Shown here piece after piece: positions 54,932-64,000 of a stretch of DNA of 64,000 nucleotides. The notes beneath the pieces were generated by a model. It was not told where the DNA came from, did not search any database, and worked only from the letters and a program-made list of their open reading frames with translations. Both the position numbers and the translations under genes were made by a program. The stretch is taken from NCBI GenBank assembly GCA_036898135.1, contig CM072525.1, positions 49,553,858 through 49,617,857 on the forward strand, given 5' to 3'. The stretch is from Oncomelania hupensis (taxonomy: Eukaryota; Mollusca; Gastropoda; Littorinimorpha; Pomatiopsidae). Each line of letters starts with the position of its first letter. The first letter of the stretch is position 1.

Positions 54932-57900
54932 TATACAGAACTTATCATTCCATAGCACAGATTTTAAAGATCTTAACGCATGTGACCTAGACGGGTAAGT
55001 GCCACATACAAAAACACAAGCAAACAAAAGCACTACATTCTACTCCCTTTCGTCCCGAGTCTGCGGCTGCCTCACTTTCGCTAAGAAGGCTACCCGAATT
55101 TTGCCCGGAAGGGTGACATTTATCCCAAATAATTGTTATTTAAAAATCAAATTGTTAGCCGTGTTTTGTTAAATCATTCTGTTTTTCATTATTGTTTTGT
55201 GGATGACAAAATTTATCCAAAATTTATCCAAACAAACAAAACACCCAAAAGGAACTAAAAGTTTTTCATGGTTTGTAAATCACTGTGTTTTTTAAATTTG
55301 TTTTGTTTAGTGAGTAGACTTCCAGTCATAATGTTGACCATTTGAATGACTGTACCTGGAATCGGCACGCGCAAATCTTCAGCAGAAGAAAACAACAAAC
55401 ACCATTTCAGATGCTTTTGAAGTCCCCAATAAATTAAACTGGATCTTGTTTATCGAGCTCTTTTTTAATGCATTAGCGTGGAGCCAAAATATTAACCCTC
55501 CATATAAAGTGTCTATAGTACTCTACAGTAATGAACCAAGCTATAATTGTACAATAAGGGAAACTCTTGACATCTGTATTTAGCTCCCTATACCGAGACA
55601 TGCAAATAATAATTATACTGAAATAATTGAAAAGATCTGTTTTTTTACATTTCAGAGTCCTTAACAACGTGAAGAGATGCGTGCAGGAGCTTGGGAACCA
55701 TTGTTCCCTTTCTAACATGCAGATCAAAACTATCCCACTTATGTTGCGCTTACTTAATCAAAACATTTTCCGCTGTCCCTGGTACAAATAATTATGTATT
55801 ACGTCCCTTCTCAATAACCTTATGTAACCTATGCAATTCAAAATTTAGATTAAATTAAATCTTCTGTCAAAGCTAAATCATAAATTCATAACGTAAATTC
55901 ATGCATCTTAGCAAGGCAAACAAACATCAATTCTTGCATCTCATCAATGCACAAAAACTTAAATTCCGTTATCTTACCAACGTAAATAAGCCTACACGCA
56001 GTGTCATGAATGGATTTTCAAGAATTAAACTAATTAAATGCTTGTTTGCTTATTTATCTGACTCCATAATTATGTTGTGTGCATGTGTTCTTTCGTATCT
56101 GTCGTTCATTCACACTCACTCAGGACAAAGAAAGTTACTTGCATTTTTGGCCTCTCTGCCCCGTTCACAATTCAATTAACTTATACACAATCAATTATCA
56201 CACATATAAATTACACACATATCATTCATACTGAAAAGTTCCGTGACTATATCTCATTTAGAGCATACTGAGAATGTTCCTTGACTCATGTCTCACATAA
56301 CTCTAGGCCTATAAAAGTTCCTTGTTCATATATTTCACATAGGCGTATTAAGCAACGCCAACTTGACTGCAGATTAACAATCTGAAGGACTGGCCTCTCT
56401 TTGAGTGCTCAGTCTAATAAGACTCACAAGTAGAAGCGATGGAATTCAACCTGCTCCTCGGTTACCATGCTTTGGAGTCCACGGTGGCCATCAGATCCCG
56501 TTCTGACATCGGCACCGTCACAATCCACGCGTGCAGACCTGGGGGGTTCAGCTCAGCTGCAGCTGTCCTCCTAGCCCACCGTGGGGAGGTACATCCCGGA
56601 AATTGGTCCTAGGGTAGGAAGCTGTAGTTTAAGAGAAAGTTTATTAATTACCAAAGTCAGTTATTCTCTTTTCACTCACTCTCCTTTTCTTTGTCCTCCT
56701 TTGCGTTTAGTGACGTTATCTTCCTTACGTTTCCACAACGTTAATGTCAATTCACTGCACGGCCTCAATAGGTCGCATTTTCCAGTTATGTCACGTATAA
56801 AATATTTCTCAACACATTCATGTGTCTTAATATCTGAGTCACGTATATAATTGTTTATCAGTCATTCACTCATTCACGCATCACTCGGCTATTCTAACAA
56901 TCCCTTCAGCCCCAGTTATAATGCGTAATGGTGAATACCCTAACAATTATTCTTTACATTTCTTTACAGTGAATTCACTCACTGACAATATGAAATTACA
57001 ACAAAATTTCATCTTCTTGGTTACATTGAATTAACAAAACCCCAAGAATTACACATAAAACATTTCACAGTAATTTGACTAATAATATTTAAACAATATT
57101 TAAATACCTGTATAAAACAGCATAATCCAATATATCAAATAATAACTTTGATATTCCGGGAGCGAGTCACTGACATCCTATCCTGTCAATAGATCTCGTC
57201 ACACTCGCCGATTCCCGCAAAAACCGGTCAGCTGTCGATTGTTCTAATATTTCATTGGCTAAAATAAAAGTATGGCAAGCGATCCGTGACATTACTTTTA
57301 AAATAAAAGTATGACAAACGATCCGTGACACGCAGAAGGACCTATTCCAAATTCAGTAAATGGTTGCGATCCAGCCATCGCCTGCATGATGATGAAATTG
57401 ATGCCAAATTTTCGACCCTTGTGCTTTTGGCGGATTGCAGGTTTGTGGTTGTTTGTTTTCTTTGTTTCATGTGTTATTGTTGTCGATTGTTGTTATCTCC
57501 TAACATGAATAAGATTATCTTACAACTTACAATGATTTGCTTTTTTCCTTCCAGAGAAGATTAAAATTACGCAAGTATATAATCAAGAGACATTTTCTTT
57601 TCCTTACTTTGCCAGTTCTTCTGTTCTTTTCTTTGGTGTGTTGAACGAAAAGTGTGGATGAATTCCCTTCAAGTGTGTGCTTAATTAAAAATAAATTAAA
57701 CATAAACCGATTATTTTGATTGTTAGTACACAGGTACTTCAAATGATTACCATTCAGTAGCATTCTGGTTGTCGGTCGACCAGTCCGTCCGTTACTCTGT
57801 GTCACGTCACCCGAATGGGCTCAGTGACTTCAGCTCATACAGCGAGTGAAAGGATTCAAACTCAAATTAAAATACTAACATAGATGCCAGATGAACAATC

Positions 57901-58404
57901 ACACTCTTTTATTCAACACACAAACATACAGGAAAATGGGAAATCTAACCCAACCTCAACCCTTAACCGGTCCTACAACCCCAACAATTAACAAGTAATT
58001 ACCTCCCTTGACTAATCCTTAACCCCTTAGACACTGGACATAAGATGCCAACACAACCAAGATATAACAATATGAAAATAAAGATGAAGTAATACAACAG
58101 ATGGCTTATATATACAATCACCAAGATTCGAAGAAATATATTTAATTAATATCAAACTCTGTATACACCGCACCAATTCGTTATTCAATACAAAACCTAA
58201 CTAAATCGTCTGAAATTGGCACTACAAGACCTTTGCCGTTTCACCACTATAATCCAGAAAGTCACTACACAGTTCCAAATTTATCACAGACACTAAAGAG
58301 ACACTGTTTAAATATTCACTAAGTGTTTAAAATGTTTTTATTTGCGTGTAATGTGTGTGTAGTTGATAGTGTGTGTGAGGCCCTGAGTACCGTGACCCAA
58401 GTAC
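54932..58404. other. Largely anonymous DNA
   Basis: AT-rich. Seen: a duplicated ATAAAAGTATG.CAA.CGATCCGTGACA (57263 and 57303) and one weak exon candidate listed separately. Otherwise no genes or repeats I can support. Confidence 0.5.
57331..57432 (+). CDS. Weak candidate exon, possibly innexin-like
   Basis: ACACGCAG acceptor-like sequence, then a frame reading RTYSKFSKWLRSSHRLHDDE and IDAKFSTLVLLADC, ended by CAG|GTTTGT. The DDEID...F.T..LL pattern faintly recalls the N-terminal region of innexins (DD-x-D-R-L ... T), but the key following motif would be in another exon. Low confidence. Confidence 0.18.
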
Positions 58405-59128
58405 AAGATACAAGAAAACTTTATTATCTCACTCTGAAAAATTAAGATATGTTTTGCAGGCAGTTAACGGCCGGACGTCATCAATCAATAAAAAGAAAAC
58501 ATAACACCTGTGCCCTACACAGTTGGCACTTCACATTCTTACTGGACATCTATATATAATCTTCCTTCTCGCTTATATTAATGTACAGATAACAGGTTAA
58601 AATGTTAATTACATTAAAGGAAAAGAACATTCATATTGTGTTTTTAAATGTATATAAGATCATACAAATCAATTCTAATCACATAGATAACTACACAAGC
58701 AAAGAAGGGAGGACTTATATTTTACAAACCTACATAACAGCTGTCATTGCACAAATTAGCACCACAAGTGATTAAATGATTAAAAGAAATAGTATAAATA
58801 AAGCCACTCTCTTTTTCTTACACACATACACACACACCCACACACACACACACACCTACACCTACACCTACACCTCCACACACACCGTCAAAGATTATTT
58901 ATACTCATTCAGAAGTTCGATCGACTTTGGTACAAAGCTGCATTTGGTTCTAACAGTGGAAAATTTAGGCACTCGAAAATGGCGAGCAGATGGTAAAAGT
59001 GTATAATGCTTTGCAAGGACGTGTGTGGTGTCTCTCGCAATCTCTTTAGCCTTTTGCATTGCACGGCACTCATACAACTCAGTCATACTCTTCTGTTTCT
59101 CTCCAATCACTTGGCAGTGGTCCCACAA
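58405..59128 (-). pseudogene. Rex1-like LINE 3' fragment
   Basis: The minus-strand frame 58895-59128 (ELYECRAMQKAKEIARDTTH, LPSARHFRVPKFSTVRTKCS) aligns with the C-terminal end of the 50.6-kb LINE (LYERQVERKAYQIASDPSHV...). A CA/GT-rich 3' UTR follows, and an end at about 58405-58440 reads GATAATAAAGTTTTCTTG on the minus strand. Confidence 0.75.
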
Positions 59129-59399
59129 GCGAGTTGAGTTGTCACCTCCCGGCAGCAGAAGCCGACGTAGAACACAGCAACAAAAAACTAGTAATCATAG
59201 TACGTGGAACGTAGAACGTGGAACGAAGTAACAGAGGTAGCGTACTAGAAGTAGAAGTAGAACGTTGAACCTAGTACGCAGTAACCAAAGCAGAAGTAGT
59301 AGAACATAGGTAGGTACAGTAGATAGGTAGTCGTACGTAGAACATAGAAGTAGTACCAATCTGATCAACATAATAAAGCATCTTACTTAGCTATCCATA

Positions 59400-60660
59400 A
59401 ACCATGTAAACATAACATGGGAAATAACTCCTTCCGCCGTCCGCCATCTTGACCTGTTTATTTATACAATACAACAATTCATCTTTTCTCTGTAATTTAT
59501 ACTAATTTCTCATGAACATGATTATTTATACAAATACAGATGCATTATAAATTCCTTCCTGATCAACAATCTTGATTCATCCTCTCTCTCACATTCATCA
59601 CCCCTCTAGCATACTATAATATATCATCACCCTTCTCTCATATTCATCACCACTCATATTCATCACCCCTCTAGCATACTATAATACATCATCAACCTTC
59701 TCTCATATTCATCACTCCTCTCTCATATTCATCACCCCTCTAGCATACAATAATACATCATCACCCTTCTCTCATATTCATCACCCCTCTCTCATATTCG
59801 TCACCCCTCTAGCATACTATAATATATCATCACCCTTCTCTCATATTCATCACCACTCATATTCATCACCCCTCTAGCATACTATAATACATCATCACCC
59901 TTCTCTCATATTCATCACACCTCTCTCATATTCATCACCCCTCTAACATACAATAATACATCATCACCCTTCTCTCATATTCATCACCCCTCTCTCATAT
60001 TCATCACCCCTCTAACATACAATAATACATCATCACCCTTCTCTCATATTCATCACACCTCTCTCATATTCATCACCCCTCTAACATACAATAATACATC
60101 ATCACCCTTCTCTCATATTCATCACCCCTCTAGCATACTATAATACTTCATCACCCTTCTGTCATATTCATCACCCCTCTAACATACAATAATGCATCAT
60201 CACCCTTCTCTCATATTCATCACCCCTCTCTCATATTCATCACACCTCTCTCATATTCATCACCCCTCTAACATACAATAATACATCATCACCTTCTCTC
60301 ATATTCATCACCCCTCTCTCATATTCATCACCCCTCTAGCATACTATAAAACAGCATCACCCTTCTGTCATATGCATCACCCCTCTCTCATATTATAATA
60401 CATCATCTCCCTTGACATCGTTCTTGCAACAGCGTCAACAACATTCCATTCTACATATCCAATCAAGAAAATCATATTAAAAATACTATTTATCAAAATA
60501 CCCTTTCCCCCTCATCCATCATCATTCATTCGCGTATTCATGCTCAGAGTATATAGCCACTAAAGAATTAGGTTACTGGGCACCACTCACCTTTAGTTCT
60601 CGGCCTTTGAAGCTACAGACACACAAAACACCACAATACAACACAACACAGTCTGTAGAG
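59400..60660. repeat. Left arm of a long inverted repeat pair
   Basis: CCGTCCGCCATCTTGACCTG (59441) to the CATTCATTCGCGTA ... CACCACTCACC region (about 60520-60592) recurs inverted at 62880-63560. The minisatellite lies within this arm only. Confidence 0.7.
59578..60410. repeat. Minisatellite, units of ~50-70 bp
   Basis: At least a dozen alternating blocks built from CATCACCCTTCTCTCATATT, CATCACCCCTCTAGCATAC and TATAATACATCAT, in variable order. Higher-order units of about 70 and 50 bp alternate. Confidence 0.92.
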
Positions 60661-61634
60661 GGTTTATGGTTCGTTACTACTACTGTCTTACCATGATCTT
60701 AGGTCATCCTAGCATCGCCGAGATGCCTAGGCCTTGGGCGGTCTCTAAAATAAGAACACACCCCCTTAGAAACACACTCTACACCTATCACACAGAAGTG
60801 ATGGCAGTGATATTTCTCCTAAAACTACAGCACACTGGCCATTCTTGCCCTTCTTAAGGAACAAGACCTCGGGTGGTTTTAAACACAAAACACAGCCATT
60901 ATAAATCGACTGTCACGATGGTGTAGTGTGGGGTTTTTAATACTTTGTGCGCTTCACGCACACATTCACGTTTTGTTATCTAAAAAAATAGCCTATGGGA
61001 GAAAACTGTTGCAACTATTGTTTTATAATAGTTTGATGATTAGCTTCCCATGTGTCACTGACTTCCGCCGTTTGCTGTCATCAATCATGATGTCTCCTAC
61101 GCATGTTTGAAAAGAAAACAAAATTATGGCTTCAAACTCGTCATCTCAATTTCATGCTGTGAGTAGCATTTTGTTATGTTACGATATTTTGAAGACCGAA
61201 TTGTTGAATGCATTTCTTTATTATGCTAACTAAAATATGTTTTTTTAACTTTTATCAAAATTCTGAAATTCCCCTTGAACTTTTTCGATTTTACTATGGT
61301 CACCTCTCTGAGCGCGTGAAGCGCACATGGTAACGAACGGGGCCAGTGTTTGATTTTTAACAAGTGCGCTTCAGGCGCACATGGTACTGAAAAAGAACAT
61401 TGTTTTTTGGTGCAAATTGTATATTATGTAAACATAATTATTTATAGAAATTACATATCATATGTTAAGCATTCTTGTTACCTTTTAATTATAAATTCAT
61501 ACTCGTGTTTGTCTGTAGCTAAAAATTTATTTTTATATTCAAATAAGTAATTGACCAATGGTTTATATAATATATTTAAATTTGATTTTTTATCTCAGCA
61601 CATTTTGTAGTTTGTATTTTTATTGTATTTCAGA

Positions 61635-62295
61635 AACGCTCGAAGGAACTTAACAGTTCATGATGTGTTAAATAGACTTGAAGAAGAGTTTTTTTTTAGG
61701 CTGACATCTATTTGACTCTGCCAGGAGATGGGCAGCTGTCTGATGAAGATAGTGGTGATGAGGAAGAAGAAGGAGAGATAAACAATTTGAATCACTGACA
61801 GCTACTTGCCGAAGGCAAATGGAGGATTCTCGCTGCTGATGGCAATGAGTACAGAATTGGTGGACCAGAAGATGAGGACTCGGATACCAACAACGACGGT
61901 AGAGAAGAAGCAGGAGGAGAAGAAGAACAGTGATTCACAAGAAGGACCATCTGTAGCACCGTCAACTTCAGTGAGAGAGGCTGGTGCAAACTGACCCAAG
62001 CAGCAACGCCAACAGCGGCCTAGACGTCAGTGGAGAAAAGAGGACCTCCTGGAGAACTTTCCAGAGCAATGGCCAAACTTCCAGCCACCACCGTTTCTGC
62101 AGCAAAACCGTGGCCCAGTTGCGTTTTTCGAGTTGTTTTTCGATGATGAGGTGATAGATTACCTTGTTGAGCAAACTAACTTGTATGCTTCAAGGGACAA
62201 AGGTGATCACAGCTTCAATACCACTCGGAAGGAGTTCCGGACATTTCTGGCCATATTGTTGCTGTCTGGGTGTGACGACACGAGTTTCAGCAGTA
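61635..62295 (+). pseudogene. piggyBac-type transposase N-terminal remnant
   Basis: An acceptor-like TTGTATTTCAG precedes LTVHDVLNRLEEE. After a frameshift in a T-run (61690-61698) come PGDGQLSDEDSGDEEEEGEI and an acidic spacer. The conserved start of the DDE_Tnp_1_7 domain follows in another frame (62130-62290): FFDDEVIDYLVEQTNLYA, then TTRKEFRTFLAILLLSG. The catalytic Asp region is missing: the homology stops near 62290. Multiple frameshifts; dead, truncated copy. In the family this enzyme cuts and pastes at TTAA. Confidence 0.82.
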
Positions 62296-62399
62296 ACAGA
62301 GAGAGCTATATTTTGTGCGAAGTTGCACTTCTCTGTTACGTGGTGTACATAGATAGCTTGACCGTTTTCTTTATTGCGTACGAAAGAATGCAATAGCCG

Positions 62400-62879
62400 T
62401 AAGTCCCGTGCGTATCGTAGTAAATAGGGGTATGCAGAATAAGAATAGGGGTACTGACGAGAACTTGACCGGTTTGCTTGTGGCCTGGGTGCATTTGGTA
62501 AGGCAGAGTGATTTTGGTGCTTTTTGCGTGAGGTCGGCTCTAATCAGGCAGTATTCCTGTGACTGTGTGTCTGTTAGAACTAGGTGTCTGTGTTGGAAGG
62601 GTGTGTATCGTCGGTTCGAGCCACCCAAGGTCTTACGCCCTCGTCGGGGTATGAATGCTTAGAGTCCGAAAGTGAGGAGGATCGTAATTGCCATTTATGA
62701 GATAAATGTAGAATTCCTTCCTAAGGTGGTGTGGTTCTCTATTGAACACCTACCGAGGCTCAAGGTCTTTTGAAGAATTGAGATGTCCTTATCCTCGTCA
62801 TTGTTATTGTTGTGAGAATAACTAGCAAATAGCCAGACACGAAATTAACTCTCAGGACTAACCACTGTGTCACCTGTGT
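62400..62879. other. No gene recognised
   Basis: Anonymous sequence after the piggyBac remnant. A frame at 62408-62662 lacks any recognisable motif. A donor-like ACGGTGAGTAAAACC is at about 62930. Confidence 0.45.
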
Positions 62880-63560
62880 TGTGTTGTTCTGTGTTGGGGA
62901 AAGGTGTGTCACAAGCCGAAGCCTAAGACGGTGAGTAAAACCCTGTAATTCAATTTCTTAGTGGCAAAGCGCTCCGAGACTGCGTACGCGAATGAATGGT
63001 GATGAATGAGGGGGAAAGGGGTGTATTTTGATGTATAATGATGTACTGATTTTGTATAATTTTCATATGATTTTCTTATTATGTATATGAATGAGAAATG
63101 TCGTTGCTGCTGTTGTTGTTAAGTGGGTCAAAAGTGACGATCAAGAATGCATGTTAGAGAGAGAGAGAGAGAGGGTGAGGGTGTATGTATGGGGAGAGAG
63201 AAATCGTACTATGCTGGAGGGAGGTGGAGGAAGTAGTGGATGTGAGGAGAGCATGTTTATATTATAGTGCGATAAGATAGTATGGATGAAGGGAGATAAT
63301 CGTGATGTATTTATAACAGTTGAGAGTGAGGGTGAAGGTGAAGATGGAGGTGGAATGAATTAGGACTGTGTGATTGAAGTGTGGTCGTAATGATTATGTA
63401 TATTTATATAAAGGTCTGTACTTATGAAAAGATATGAATTATTAGCATCAAGAGTTGCATTATATTATTGAAATGTATGCATAGCATCATGTATTAGTAT
63501 CATTGTTGTTATGCATAAACAGGTCAAGATGGCGGACGGTGGACGGCGTATTATGCTATG
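62880..63560. repeat. Right arm of the long inverted repeat pair
   Basis: Inverted counterpart of 59400-60660: CAGGTCAAGATGGCGGACGG (63522-63541) and the ATGAATGGTGATGAATGAGG region (about 62990-63015) match the left arm's complement. A GA-rich segment (63156-63200) lies inside. Confidence 0.7.
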
Positions 63561-64000
63561 TAGTATTTGTGTTTTGTAGGCAGACTGTTAAGACTATATA
63601 TTTGCTTACAGGTTTGGGCTGTTATCATCTGTATCATCTGTATTACGCTGTTTAATCCCTTACCGATGTAGTTGTGTTCCACTACACCATCGCCAATTTG
63701 CGCGGACGTGCAACTGTGTTGTAACCCTTGCCTCTACAGTTGGGGAGCGTGGAAGTAAACTCCGCCACTACTGCTTGTTTTGCCTCAGTATCGTGGGCGT
63801 CACCATTTATTACAGGAACTCCACGCACCACACTCACGCACACACAGACTTGCACAGCGCCACACATAAAAACATACTTCATTTAGTTAATAAAAATCAT
63901 CCATTATATTGTGAAAATAACTGTTTAGCTCCTACTGAGCTACGTGCAAAAGACGTTTTGAGCAGTGCTTCAGTTCTGCAGTTTAACTTGGACAGTAGTT
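63561..64000. other. No gene recognised
   Basis: A segment CCACTACACCATCG (63679-63692) echoes CGATGGTGTAGTGTGG at about 60917, extending the inverted relation. Nothing else supportable. Confidence 0.4.

Noticed and set aside
59578..60410. CRISPR-like array of repeats and spacers
   Set aside because: Units vary in length and order, the spacers themselves repeat, and the context is eukaryotic; it is a minisatellite.

Overview
The window is eukaryotic genomic DNA made almost entirely of mobile elements, with no intact conventional host gene that I can prove. It has many long microsatellites, low coding density, spliced-looking signals, a 5S-rRNA-derived SINE, tRNA-derived SINE heads, Gypsy and non-LTR retrotransposons, MITEs and a Polinton/Maverick. 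I read it as an invertebrate genome, most likely a lophotrochozoan such as a mollusc; the species cannot be fixed from the sequence alone.

Layout. 1-3.0 kb: minus-strand Gypsy element 1, cut by the window edge, with domain order protease-integrase-reverse transcriptase. 3-9.7 kb: mostly anonymous, AT-rich and microsatellite-rich DNA with two short candidate first exons (6793, 9232) and copies of an interspersed repeat ending in (TAATG)n. 9.8-13.4 kb: three kinds of non-LTR debris: an inverted dimer of LINE 3' ends, a Rex1/CR1-like reverse transcriptase, and the 5' end of an endonuclease-bearing LINE. 13.4-16.9 kb: AT repeats and a palindromic element sitting in (TA)n. 17.0-18.4 kb: a truncated Gypsy-type LTR carrying an 801-bp TIR element with an 8-bp target duplication.

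18.4-30.8 kb is the most coherent block: a Polinton (virus-like transposon, adintovirus-like) with retroviral-type integrase, packaging ATPase, double-jelly-roll major capsid protein, minor capsid (penton) protein, five further conserved or accessory proteins and a protein-primed PolB. Its genes lie in divergent and convergent pairs with spacers of a few tens of bases. Six long reading frames are open, but the integrase is 5'-truncated, the capsid gene is frameshifted, and the ATPase, polymerase and an accessory gene carry in-frame stops. No adenain-type protease is recognisable. A second, more decayed Polinton remnant (ATPase fused to a capsid fragment by deletion) lies at 34.5-35.9 kb and is split by a TTAA-flanked element.

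36-53 kb is a nested nest of LTR elements. Gypsy element 2 (39.3-47.8 kb, minus) has a 1.47-kb 5' LTR, a TGGCGAGCC-type primer-binding site, gag, protease, integrase, reverse transcriptase and RNase H, again with integrase before reverse transcriptase. It is broken by a solo LTR of another family, a fold-back and internal duplications. Solo and partial copies of its LTR occur at 17.0, 36.2, 48.5 and 52.9 kb. A second Rex1-like LINE sits at 50.6-52.9 kb.

53.4-64 kb is mostly anonymous, with a TA-flanked MITE rich in near-palindromic GATAATTGTAATTATC units, two weak exon candidates, a LINE 3' fragment, a minisatellite (59.6-60.4 kb), a piggyBac transposase remnant (61.6-62.3 kb) and a pair of long inverted repeats around it.
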